From Lampris incognitus (taxonomy: Eukaryota; Chordata; Actinopteri; Lampriformes; Lampridae), in contig NC_079214.1 of NCBI RefSeq assembly GCF_029633865.1, positions 28,177,833 to 28,241,832 of the forward strand: a DNA stretch of 64,000 bases, given 5' to 3'. The notes below the pieces were generated by a model, which did not search any database, was not told where the DNA came from, and saw only the letters and a list, made by a program, of their open reading frames with translations. Positions 1-11,217 of the stretch are shown here, piece after piece; position 1 is the stretch's first letter; every line of letters starts with the position of its first letter. The translations under genes were made by a program, and so were the position numbers.

Positions 1-252
1 TGAAAATCCCAGTAGATCAGCAGTTTCTGAAATACTCAGACCAGCCCGTCTGGCACCAACAACCATGCCACGTTCAAAGTCACTTAAATCACCTTTCTTC
101 CCCATTCTGATGCTCGGTTTGAACTGCAGCAGATCGTCTTGACCATGTCTACATGCCTAAATGCATTGAGTTGCTGCCATGTGATTGGCTGATTAGAAAT
201 TTGCGTTAACGAGCAGTTGGATGGGTGTGCCTAATAAAGTGGCCAGTGAGTG
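1..252 (-). mobile_element. Tc1-like transposon, 5' end (cut by window edge)
   Basis: The minus strand begins with terminal sequence CACTCACTGGCCACTTTATT next to a TA. An ATG at 105 follows, with the transposase N-terminus MGKKGDLSDFERGMVVGARR and a helix-turn-helix continuing to base 1. The visible part is intact and belongs to a common fish Tc1 family; the rest lies outside the window. Confidence 0.85.
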
Positions 253-524
253 TATATATAGGGGCTAGGCAAAACCAAAAAACACATAAGGGCAAGGCAA
301 AGACAAGTACAACAAACCAAACAAATTAACTTTTGACTTAGTACAAATATTCACCAATATCTAATCACCAAACCTATCGAAATAAGAACTGAATTATAGA
401 AAACGTAATATTTACTAAACAGACCAATTATTAAACAATTCAAACCTCATTCATACCCCTCTGGAGCCCAGAGGAATTGGTGCTTCCGGTTTGCCCCTCC
501 CTGCCTCCAGGTGCTGTGTGAGTG

Positions 525-730
525 GGGCTATTTTAGGGTTAGGGTTAGGACTTGAGTTTAGGGTTAAGGTTAGATTTAGGATTAGGTTAAGGTTAGGGTA
601 AGGGTTAAGGTTAGACATGTAGTTATGATGGTTAAGGTTAGTGTTAAGGGCTAGGGAATGAATAGTCAATGAGGGGTCCCCACAAGTATAGGGTGACATG
701 GTGTGTGTGTCTGTGTGTGTGTGAGTGAGT
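525..730. repeat. Degenerate TTAGGG-like array followed by GT repeat
   Basis: About 130 bases of variants of TTAGGG, TTAAGG and TTAGTG, then GGGGTCCCCACAAGTATAGG and a (GT)n run at 692-723. The same combination occurs inverted near 39090-39300, so this is a dispersed repeat rather than a chromosome end. Confidence 0.75.
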
Positions 731-893
731 AAGCTTCAACCATCATCCTGCTCCTCTGTTTTTCTTTCTGTGCTCTTTTATATCTGAGTATTGCCTTCTT
801 CTGTGCCCACTAACTACATGCCATTAGGCAGGAGTTTGGGGCACGCTAGCTAGGCTTGGTTTATGTTCCCTTTTTGGTTCTTTCATTTATCCT

Positions 894-917
894 TTCCTTT
901 TTCTTTCTTTCTTTCTT

Positions 918-990
<73 letters not shown>

Positions 991-1000
991 CTCTCTCTCC
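894..1000. repeat. (CTTT)n/(CT)n microsatellite
   Basis: CTTT units pass into about 80 bases of CT. The open frame across it is a repeat artefact. Confidence 0.95.
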
Positions 1001-1946
1001 GCTCCATCACTGGTCTGGGAGTCTGAGTCCTCCATTTCTTTTTTCTCTTTTTCCATTTTTTTTTTACTTTGGTTTTTAGTCTTAACTAAAGAAAGCAGTT
1101 TGTATTTATAACCTATGCTGTAAATACACGGTTATTATTTGTCCACTATGGCGTGCTGTATTTTTGGACGCACCTCTGTAACTTTCTGTATTTTTGGATG
1201 CAGATGTAACTTTCGTGCCATTGTAAATTATGCCGGCTGAAAGCAACAAAATAACAGTCATTTCAGAGGAGCCGCCAAGGCCCTTCCATTGTGTATGTGC
1301 ACGCATACCTACACAGAAACACAGACAATGACCCACACATTTCCCTTGGGACAAAAAACACACAAATAGGCCTGACTTGCATCTCTATAAAAATTTTCAG
1401 AAGACTTTATTTCCTCATTGTGTCATGCCGGCGGGAAAAATTATTTTAATCAATAAAGGGCCATGTTACCATTAAGGCTTTGCTGCTGTAAAATCTCAAA
1501 TACCCCCCCCCCACACACACACACACATAAAAGTAACCCAAGCCCAAGTTCCACACACAAGGAGTGGCTTCATACACCATTATTTCTTGTTTTACACAAA
1601 CCACAATGAGATTTTTTTTCTACGTCTACTGAAGTAATCTTACATGACATCAAAATTAAATTAGGTATTAAGGTGTCTTCAGAATTAAATCAGAAATAAA
1701 ATCCTGAAAATGACTTGATAGCTGAGTAGTCACCTTCACTGTGATACGTCTTTTATTGGGCCAGGTGTACTTGGACAAGAAGTTCTTTAGAGGCAACAAA
1801 CTGGCAAACGTTACAGTACTTGCCCCCTCCCCGATTTCCTCTATTTTTGCATATTTGTCACACTTGTTTCAGATCTTCATATAAAATGTAACATGAGATG
1901 AAAAGAATCCAAGGATACACAAAATTCAGTTTTTATATAATTTTAC

Positions 1947-2500
1947 TTAAAGGTAGAATGAGTAGGATTTGTCAGTTGTAATTTGTAAACACATTCAAAG
2001 TTGCCCCCCCCAATTCAACGACACTAGAAACGTGTGCCCCCTGACTACAGCTGCCAGAACACATCCCAGTGTACAGGCCAACTCTGCATTACTCTTCATT
2101 CCCATCCTCTCCTTCAATGCTTGCCAGTGGGTGAAAGCCAACCCCACATTCAGCCTCTCATTTTGGAATGAGCTTTGTCCGGTTGGCATTTCACCTCACT
2201 ATATTTGCTTCTTTTTGGTGCTGTGTGCCACCATTGTCATAGCTTCCTCTTGGATGTGTGCTTACAATCTCAGTCGGGCACCTGGTCACTACGTTTTTAT
2301 AAAGACCCACTGCCCAAAGGTTAACGCCCAGAAACGTCTTGTATACAGCAAAAACAAGAAAATACAGGTAGAGGACAAAGTTTCTGCAGATGTAGACACC
2401 GCCACACATCTAGCGGGCCATAAGTGATGATCGAGAGGGATTGTTTTTGCATGAGTCAGTACATTGATTTTTAAGAAAATCCTACTCATTCTACCTTTAA
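1947..2500. mobile_element. TTAA-ended MITE (piggyBac-like ends)
   Basis: The two ends are perfect inverted copies: TTAAAGGTAGAATGAGTAGG at 1947 and its complement ending at 2500. TTAA at both borders fits a piggyBac-type target duplication. The 554-bp interior has no transposase; the 152-codon frame inside has no family resemblance. Confidence 0.75.
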
Positions 2501-3870
2501 GGAAAAAAGTTATCTAACACCAACTGATCCTGTGTGAAAAACTAAATGCCCCCTTATTTACTCAATCAACCACTTAACCAAATCTAATTGATCATTGGAT
2601 TCAATTAGAGCAGACACACCCATTCTATAGAACCTTACCATCAATATGAAGTAGTCTACAAGGTCTCAACAAGCAGCACATCACCCATCAAAAGAAATTC
2701 CGGGAGACAAGAAAAAAACTTGAGATATCAATCTAGAAAGGGTTACAAAGCCATTTCTAAGACTCTGGGACTCCAGCAAACCACAGTGAGACCCACTGTC
2801 TCTAAATGGAGAAAACGTGAAACAGTGGTGAATCTTCCCGGGAGTGGCCGACCTGCCAAAGTTCCTCAAAGGATGCAGTGATGACTCATCCAGGAAGTCA
2901 CAAAAAAAACAAAAAAACAAAACAAAACAAACAACAAAACAAAACAAAAATGGGCAATATCTAAAGAACTGCAGGCCTCTCTAGCCTCAGCACAAACAGA
3001 ATTAATTGGAGAGCTGCAAGGCAGAAACCACTGCTAACTAAGAGAAACATTAGTGCTCATCTCACATTTGCAAAAAAGCACATTGCCCTTCGGGGTAATG
3101 TTCTATGGGCAGACCAGTCAAAAGTGAAACTTTTTGGCAGACAAGGTCCTGTTATGTCTGGCGTTAAGCATTTCACAATAAAAACATCATACCAGCAGTC
3201 AAACAGGGTGGTGGTGGTGGTGGTGTGATAATGTGGTGATGCTTTGCTTGCTCGGGACCTGGAAGACCTACCATCATTGAAGGAACCAAGAATTCTGCTC
3301 TGTACCAGAACATTCTGAAGGAGAAGGTCTGGCCATCAGTCTGTGATCTGAAGCTGAAGCATAATTGGGATATGCAGCAGGACAATGATCCAAAACACAA
3401 GAGTAAGTCCACCTCATAATTGCTCAAAAGAAACAAAATTAAGGTTTTGGGGTGGCCTAGTCAAAGTCCTGACTTGAACCCAACCGAGATGCTCTGGCGG
3501 GACCTTAAACGACAGTTTATGCTCAGAAACTCTTCAATGTCGCTGAATAACAGCAATTGTGCAAAGAAGAGTGGGCCAAAATTCCTCCACAGGGATGTGA
3601 AAGACTCATCTCCAATTTTAGGAAGCATTTGGTCGCAGTTGTTTCTGCAAAAGGTGGCACAACCACTTATTAAGTTCAGGGGGGCAATTGCTATTTCACA
3701 TGGGATATATGGGTGTTGGATGACTTTTTTCCTTCAATAAATGAAATGATCATTTAAAAACTATTTTGTGTTTACTCATGTTCTCCTTCGCCTATATTAC
3801 ATTTTTAATTAAGATCTGAAACTATTCAGTGGGGACAAATACTTTTTTTAGGGAACCGTAAATGGTTGGC
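2501..3870 (+). mobile_element. Tc1/mariner relic, inactive
   Basis: Translated pieces in several frames show a helix-turn-helix region (about 2690-2880), an A-rich insertion (2905-2950), an HPKH-like QQDNDPKH segment near 3385 and [20 protein letters not shown] at 3451-3510. The last carries the Asp and Glu region of a DD34E transposase. Many stops and frame changes make it a pseudogene. It abuts the MITE end at 2500; outer ends are not resolved. Confidence 0.75.
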
Positions 3871-4079
3871 AAAGCTTTGAACATACCTAGGAGCACCATA
3901 AAATCCAACACAGCAAAATCGAAAGAATATGGGGCAACCCAAACGCTACCCAAATCAGGCCATCCTACTAAACTGAGCAACCAGAAAAAAGGGCAATCAG
4001 AACAGTTACAATGTTTATAGAGTTACAGAGCTTTTTGTCTAAAATGGGAAAAAACTGTCCATAATCAACAATTTCTTCA

Positions 4080-4733
4080 ATACTTCAGGTAAGTGGTATG
4101 TTCAAAGTCACATCCACATGAATGCCAGGACCCAAGGTGTCCCAGCAGAACATTGCCCAGAGCATCACACTGCCTCCACAGGCTTGCCTTCTTCCCATAG
4201 AGCATCCTGGTGCCATCTCTCCAACAGGTAAATGTTGCACATGCGTCCAGCTGTCCACGTGATATAAAAGAAAACATGATTCCTTCTTCCGTTGCTCCAT
4301 AGTCCAGTTCTGACACTCAAGTGCCCATTGTAGGTGCTTTCAGCGGTGGACAGGGGTCATCATGGACACTCCGCCCATGCGCATCTATGAGCATTGGGCA
4401 CATATGACTCTGTCACTGGTATGACTTTTATTCCTCCTTGGACCATTTCTGGTAGGTACTGATCACTGCATACCAGGAAGACCCCACAAGACCTGCCGTT
4501 TTGGAGATGCTCTGACCAGTCATCTAGCCATCGCAATTTGGCCCTTGTCAAAGTCTCTCAGATCCTTACACTTGACCATTTTTCCTGCTTCCAACACATC
4601 AACTTCAAGAACTGACTTTTCACTTGCTGCCTAATATATCCCACCACTTGACAGGTGCCATTGTAATGAGATAATCAATGTTATTCACTTACCTGTCAGT
4701 GGTTTTATTGTTTTGGCTGACCAGTGTACATCT
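4080..4733 (-). mobile_element. Tc1-like relic with internal deletion
   Basis: The right end on the minus strand reads GTACACTGGTCAGCCAAAAC, a fish Tc1 terminus, followed by noncoding leader and transposase start (4560-4360). A mid-transposase segment (4300-4085; CSMGRRQACGG, CWDTLGPGIHVDV) follows directly, so the region between has been lost. Confidence 0.75.
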
Positions 4734-4734
4734 G

Positions 4735-5125
4735 AGCTCTTTGGCCTGAAAACAAAATGCTATAACAACCCACCACCCAGGTAACACTATCCTTACCGTA
4801 AAGAGTAGTGGTGGCATCATGCTCTGGGGTTCCTTTTCAGCAGGAGGAACTGGAATGCTTATTGCCAAGGGCAAGATACGTGGAGACAATACAGGCAAAC
4901 CCTTGAGAAGACGTTTTTTCAGTCAGCAAGAGATCTGCGTTTAGGGCAAAGGTTCACATTTCAACAGGACAATGACCCAAAGCACATGGCAAAAACAACA
5001 AGGGATAAGATTTAATAGAAAGAAGAACCCCATTCAAAATGTGTTGTATGACCTGAACATTGCAGTCAACCAACTCTCTCTGTGTAATTTTGCAGAGTAG
5101 GAAAAATGTGTGCAGATGATAAGAC
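4735..5125 (+). mobile_element. Tc1-like relic, plus strand
   Basis: Contains [20 protein letters not shown] coding near 4809-4860 and FQQDNDPKHMA at 4958-4990, typical of the second catalytic Asp of Tc1 transposases. Both ends are missing. It lies head-on to the previous relic and belongs to a different Tc1 family. Confidence 0.65.
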
Positions 5126-5128
5126 CAT

Positions 5129-5278
5129 ACCGGATCATTCAAGGATCACTACTGATTGGTCAAGGCCCGGGTTAACGACCGCCATTGGTGCTGTGCCCTA
5201 ACGGGGTACTGATGGAAACTATAAAATCTGCTGTAGCAACCCCTGAAAAACAGGGAACAAGCTGAAAGAAGAAGAAGG
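5129..5278 (+). mobile_element. Short non-autonomous RTE derivative
   Basis: The first part (accggatc...ggcccgggttaacgaccgcc) matches the 5' leader of the RTE copy at 55731. It runs directly into GTAGCAACCCCTGAAAAACA and an (AAG)n tail resembling that element's 3' end (GGCGACCCCTAACGGGAGCA). The whole coding region is missing, so it is a SINE-like deletion derivative. Confidence 0.6.
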
Positions 5279-5280
5279 CA

Positions 5281-6860
5281 AAATTCATGTGAAGGAAAGA
5301 GCAAAAACTCCAAAATCTGAGTAAATCTCATACAGACATACCTGAGAAGATCTACAGCTTTAGCTCAGCTTTATCTTCAAAGCATTGACTCTGGGGATGG
5401 ACAATTTTGTACGTGAGAAATTGTCTTTCATTTTTGAAAAACAAATAATCTTGAATAAAATACCCATATGTTTGCCTCATAAATGTGTTGAATTTATTAT
5501 GCTTATGAAAGGAGAAAGACTATTTCAATGCATTAAAATTTGGAGGCATAACAGCAGCAAATTCTGAGAAAGGACAGGGGGAGGTGAAAACATGCTGAAG
5601 GGACTACTGTGTATTTCTATGCTTGAATTCACGGTGTTTCATGTCTTCTGTTACCATGAAACTAATCCAGGACACAAAGTAAACTCTCAATTAAGTCAGA
5701 AAACAAGAAAAAGACAACACCAGTGGCGAGGTTATCGCATGACAAGAGTGAATCTCTTGGCACTTGTTAACTAGTTACAGCATATGGTAACCACTATGTA
5801 ATTTTGACTATAATTTTCTGTGACAGCTAGTTGGCACTTTGCTCATATTTAACGAGGGGTATAGCAGGGAACTTAACTACATATCCCCTAAGAGCTATAA
5901 TTAACTGGAGGAGATGCATGTCAGAATTTGCACTATTTCACATAAAACTTGATGCTGTATTTCATATTCATTGCCATGTATTTGTTGAATAATTGACAAA
6001 TGGTCTCGCACAACTTTGCTGAGTGTAACGGTTTCTGAGAGCTTTAGGCTTGCTCTCCAAGTGATGGATCCAAAAGACCATGATCTCAGGCAGTGTTAAA
6101 GAACAATGAAATAAACAATCCAGATGTAAGAGAATTAATCATCATGGTGGAAAAAAAATCAAAGCAAAGTGTAATAATCAAGTATTTACAATATTTATAT
6201 TTTCATGTGGAGTCAACCACAATCAAGTATTGAATTACTATCTTTGAAAATGTCCTTTTGATCCCTTCAAATTTGGGCCAAAAGCAACAGAAAACAGAAG
6301 AATCAGAATCCTTTATTCACCCCCAAGGGGAAATTGGGTAAAACAAGGGGAAAAAAAGAAAGAAAGTAACAAAAATCTCACCCGTTATCATGAGTGCAAT
6401 CATTTTGTTGGGTCTGTAAAGGGGTAAGCGTTAGTACAATGAACGTCAGACACATATCAAGATCACAATCTACCAAGGCGTTGGCTATCACCTTGTTAAA
6501 ATGTTGAGGAGGTTTGAGGGCTACAAATGGCTCAGGTGGGATCTTGACACTGCCGCTGCCAGAGGACACCACCAACAGACAATTAAATGGGTCAAATTTG
6601 TCCAGACATCGCAAGATTGGTTTAGTATATAGATAACCTCAGCGGAACATGCTGAGGGGTGAAGGGGGTCGGTGGGGTGACACGGCCCTCGAACAATTAG
6701 AGACAAGAGACCAAGAATGCGAGACAATATAGGCAAGCATCTCAAATGGCTACTTCAAGAGAGCAAAAGGGCCTCGGCAAACTCCCAGCATGAGGCTTCG
6801 AAAGAGGGTTGGCTTGTCTGTTTGTCTCCCTACTGTTAGAGGGACCACACCCAGATCTCC
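5281..6860. other. No recognised gene; one LINE-tail fragment
   Basis: AT-rich DNA with no conserved frame. Bases 6297-6345 (AATCAGAATCCTTTATTCAC) are the reverse complement of a fish LINE 3' tail. Nothing recognised from 6360 to 6860. Confidence 0.6.
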
Positions 6861-6862
6861 AC

Positions 6863-6868
6863 CACACA

Positions 6869-6901
<33 letters not shown>

Positions 6902-6902
6902 G
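6863..6902. repeat. (CA)n(GA)n microsatellite
   Basis: CA units pass into GA units. A pyrimidine-rich tract follows (6960-7330). Confidence 0.95.
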
Positions 6903-7560
6903 AAGCTGATCTGTCAGCCAGCCAACTAGGGTTTCCTGTGGTTGAGGGAGACAACCAACCTTCAGCCCCAAACACGTTTGTCCTTTTTTCTTATATCCTC
7001 TCTTTTCCCTCCACTTTATTCTCTCCTTATTCCCTCCCCTCCTTCGCCCTTGGTCTTTTCTCTTTCCTTTTGCATCTCCATTTACAATTGTTCTCCTCAC
7101 CCACTCCTAACTTGCCCTTTCATTTGCCAGTCTTCTCTCATGCCCCCTTGTCCTCTGCGTCTCCTCACCTCTATATTCTCCTCTCGCCACTTTTCAGATC
7201 CTGTTTGTCTCTTTTCCTGCCCTTCACCTGCTCCCTCCATCTGTCAAAATGCAGTGAGTTTTCTCTTCTTATCCAGCCCCCCCCCCCACATCCACCCTCT
7301 CTTCCCCTCCTTCTGTCAACCTCTCTAATCTGTGTCTTCCTTCTCGCCTCAGAAAGGGTATCCCTCCTTTTGTTATTGTTACGATCCAGAGAGGGTGACT
7401 GTACTCAAGTCATGTGTGGATGTTCTTGTACGTGTGTGTGTGCATGTGTTTATGTAGGTGTTTGTGTATATTGAATGCTCCACCCATGTCCCCCTCCTCT
7501 CATACCCACCCAAACCCTTTCCACTCACCACAACTACTCCAAACTCTCTCACACTCTCTC

Positions 7561-7639
7561 ACATGCACGCACGCACACACACACAACCACACACAGAGAC
7601 ACACACACAGAGACACACACACAGAGACACACACACAGA

Positions 7640-7679
<40 letters not shown>
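7561..7679. repeat. CA-rich minisatellite
   Basis: Four copies of an ACACACACAGAG-type unit lead into a plain (CA)n run. Overlapping frames on both strands are repeat artefacts. Confidence 0.95.
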
Positions 7680-7680
<1 letters not shown>

Positions 7681-8454
7681 ATATCCCCCTAGCTAAATCA
7701 AAACCTCTCTTAAGCTCAGCTGCCCTGGATAAAAACGAAATCCAAGATAGGCAGTGTGGTCATATCCAGTCAGAAAAGTCGATATATTTATCATCAAGCC
7801 CCTTTGGTTTGATTTAAATTTAGCATCTAAAATTGTTATACAAAACACATTGTAGCCTGTGACGAATCTATCAAAGGTAAGTAATGAGACTTTCCCCTCT
7901 CACTAGACATGTGTCAAATGTTTAATGACCTAGGGCCATTGCATTAGAGAGTGCAGAATAAACTAAAAATAAACAACGGGTAAATTTAACAGCATTTTCC
8001 ACTTCCTCTAAGCTGTTTTTGGAGATGTGAGGTTTCTGCTGAACACAGCTGACACATTAAGAAAATGTAAATAGGTATGCTTAGCTTTCCTTACAAGATA
8101 TCTGTTGGATACCCGTTACAAGATAAATAGATCTCTTGCAATGTTATTTGAATTCAAAATGTTTCTTGCTGCTACTGGATTTGACCATGTCTGTTTGCTT
8201 TCCATTTTAGTGTTGTCAACCAAAACAAAATTCCAATAGGCATACTTCATAGTTTTTCATTACGGGACCTGAAAAGTCATTGATGTGTTCAATAAGTGTC
8301 AAGACCACAGGGGCAGCGCAACCTGCTTGCATCCAAACTCAGACCCAAATCCAGTGCTCTCATAAATGACACAAAAACACACTATTTAGTTTGAAAATTA
8401 TAAAGAGGCTAATAGAAGTTGTTAGTTTAGAGATGTAAGGTGACAATAAAGAAA

Positions 8455-9005
8455 AGTTTTGGTTTTTGTTCAGACTACAATCCTTGGGCCACTTTTATTC
8501 AACCTTTACATGCTCCTGTTAGGTCAAGTTATGCAAAATGACATAATTGCTTATTGCATTTGCACAGATGATACTCAGATTTATACAGCTCTTTCACCTA
8601 GTGATTACGGCCCAATATATTTGTTACGCAGCTGCTTTGAACAAATCAATAACTATATGTGCCAAAACTTCCTCCAATTAAATAGAAAAAAACTTAAACC
8701 AGTATTTCTGGTCATAGGAAAGAGAGGCTAAAAGTTAGCGCTCATCTTGAATGCCTGTAAATGAAGACTACAAGTCAAGCCAGAAGTCTTGGTATATTTA
8801 GACTCAGAACTAAAATTTGATGGAAACAGTAAATAAGTCAGCATGTTATCATCTTTAAAACATAGCAAGAATTAGAGGATTTAGGTCAAAAACTGGAAAA
8901 ACTTCTCCATGCCTTTGTTTCCAGTAGATTAGATTACTGTAATGGTCTTTTTTTTCGGTTCCTCCAAAAAAGGTATAAAACAACTACAACTTACACAGAC
9001 CGCAA
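8455..9005 (+). mobile_element. L2/Maui-like LINE reverse transcriptase fragment
   Basis: Encodes ILGPLLFNLYMLLLGQVMQN, then CICTDDTQIYTALSPSDYGP, where the catalytic YADD has become CTDD, then MCQNFLQLNRKKLK. Past a stop, other frames give FVSSRLDYCNGLF near 8920-8950. Both ends are missing, so it is dead. Confidence 0.8.
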
Positions 9006-9075
9006 CCACAAGAGAATGAGAATGAGAACTGGAATACTTTATTCATCCCCCAGGGGAAATTGGGTTCTTTGTCAT
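9006..9075 (-). repeat. LINE 3' tail fragment
   Basis: GGAATACTTTATTCATCCCC and AGGGGAAATTGGGTT are the complement of the common fish LINE end (...GGGATGAATAAAGTATTC), with degenerate GAGAAT repeats. Confidence 0.55.
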
Positions 9076-10137
9076 ACAGTCATAACTGCACAAAAAAAAA
9101 AAATTACGCTGATAAGTCCAGTAGTTTGTGAGATTAGCCATGGAAAGACATGCATGTGTGCGCACACACATGCACGCACGACCAAACACATAATCCCCTC
9201 CAGGCTACCGGCTGATGGAGATAATCAGAATTTGTCACCCACACCAAAAGCCAATTGGTCTAGAAGCTAATACCCATAAACTCACAATGACCATCTTGAC
9301 AGGCAAACAATGTTTTAACTATCATCCTTACTGCAATTCTGAGAACAGCATGATCAAGCATTTTCCATACATTCTCCTACATGGAATTCACATGGTCACT
9401 TAAGTTTCTTACTTCCATTTATGTGACTTGAGATTTCCACTCCTCTCACTCTGATATTGGACTTTTGACTGAACATGTTGAATTTGGGTTCTAGGGCTTT
9501 GGCCGTTATTTGCCATGCTAAAATGTACTAATGGGTGTTAATGTCAAGAGTTAATGATGATGCTAAATACATCTTGAAGGATGTTCAAAACAAGCCAATG
9601 ACAAAGCTTCTGCAATGATGTGTATGCTGAATGATACTGACTGTAAAAACACTAAAACCCACAATCATTTCTGGAAAAGACAGATAACATTGGAAAAACT
9701 GATTGAGAACATGTTAATTGATGAAACCCTGATCGGTTTTTAGGAACAATAGTCCATGACTTTTAGTCACCAGTCAAGATAGGCTGAAATAAATCCATTT
9801 TACTCATTTATAAAGGTCTATTATTTCATGAAAGGAACAGAAAAATTAACACATTTCTTTATGATTATTTACATTAACATGTGACGTCGTGTAATGGATA
9901 CAAATACTGCATGATCTTCTGATATAGGATCATGCATATCCTGCTTTAGTTGACAACCGATACCAAAGTCAGAAGCACTTTCAGCTGAACCCAGTAGCAA
10001 CTGAGATTACTCTGTCATTGTATACACTATGTCTTGAAGAGCCTCTTTCTCAAAAGATAACAGAAAAAAAGTAGATTTAAGGATTAAACTTTAAGCCACT
10101 ACTCAGCATGTCATGTTTGAAGCAGCCTGCATCTGTG
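9076..10137. other. No recognised feature
   Basis: Unique-looking AT-rich sequence past the presumed fam120b polyadenylation site. No conserved frame, terminal repeat or RNA gene was seen. Confidence 0.5.
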
Positions 10138-10143
10138 TTTATT
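10138..10143 (-). terminator. Candidate polyadenylation signal of fam120b
   Basis: This is the first AATAAA found on the minus strand below the stop codon at 10904, implying a 3'UTR of roughly 760 bases. No transcript evidence is available, and a variant signal could be used earlier. Confidence 0.35.
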
Positions 10144-10903
10144 TGGTGAATCCTGCTTTGTATCAACCATTTTCTCTCTTTCATCAAGAAGCAGTAAGCT
10201 GGCCTACAGGTAGCAAGGGTGTCTAATAACTGACAGGTTTGATCCTTGCCACAAATAGTATTCCAGCTGTGAATGTGTAAATATATGGGCAGGTAGTTGT
10301 ATTACATCTTCAGTAACCAAAGAAACTGATAACCTGTAAGACCTGCTACACTGAAGGTAACTTATTTTATGGGGATATATGTGTGCATATATGAGTAATG
10401 CACAGAGAGAGACTTGGCTTCCCTTGTATAAAGCAATCTTAATCTCTCCATTCGGCCTCATGTTATTCCCCATCTGTGTTCCCACTCCATCCTTTAGACA
10501 AACAGTCCTGTTGGGTGATTCACTAAATCAGTTTGTTCAGGGTAAATTGACCCCTCTCTCCTTTCATCATGTCTTCATCCAGCCTCACGTTTCTTTCCAC
10601 TCCCCACAATCCCTCCCCTCCTTTCATCTTCTCAATTCCTCTCCCCTCCTTATTCTTCTCCACTCACCCAGTTCCTGGGGCAGGAGGCTTGGACCACCTG
10701 GAGAAGAGAACAGATGATAGGAGGCGACAAGAAGAGCAGAAACACATGCAAAACAAAGCTTATCATTACAAACTGAGCAAATAAGAACTGCCCAAAACCA
10801 ATAAAGTTTTAAATACTGGTACACTGACATATCGTATTTGTGGCTACTGACAACTCACTGGTAAAGTTTCACAGTCATGCTGGTATTACCAAGGAGCAAG
10901 CTG

Positions 10904-11217
10904 CTATCTCCTTCTGGTAGGGTGTCTAGTTCGACCTCTGGTCTGTGCTGGAAGAGGACTCATGTTCAATAACCTTCCATCGCTGTAGTCAGGATAAAAC
11001 TGGGGATGAAAAGCAAGCTGCTGAGGGGCCCCTGACTGGTTATCTCCTCCTCTCTCTCCTCCTCTTTGACCTCTTTTCTCCATTAATTCCTCTCTATTTT
11101 GGAATCTACTTTGCGCTCCTCTCATCCCCTCTCTCATCCCCCATTCAACTCTGGGTTGATATTTTCCTCTCCTCTCTTCCTTCCTCCTCCATTCATCACT
11201 GCCACCTGCAAGATTTC
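10904..11217 (-). CDS. fam120b: fam120b exon 13 (stop codon)
   Basis: Residues 663-765 and TAG. Acceptor TTTTTTCAG|GAA in the required phase. The tail is basic and arginine/glycine-rich ([10 protein letters not shown]; ends [11 protein letters not shown]), like the RG-rich C-termini of FAM120 proteins, which suggests RNA or protein binding. Confidence 0.85.

Noticed and set aside
525..660. True telomere or chromosome end
   Set aside because: Repeats are degenerate, mixed with unrelated sequence, and a similar unit recurs at 39 kb.
863..1111. 82-codon plus-strand frame
   Set aside because: Its core is poly-Leu/Ser from (CT)n; no family resemblance.
1969..2427. 152-codon frame resembling a membrane protein
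   Set aside because: It lies wholly inside the TTAA-ended MITE and resembles no known family.
6809..7817. Long plus-strand frames of up to 221 codons
   Set aside because: They are pyrimidine-rich and CA-repeat translation (Thr/His, Ser/Leu runs) with overlapping frames on both strands.
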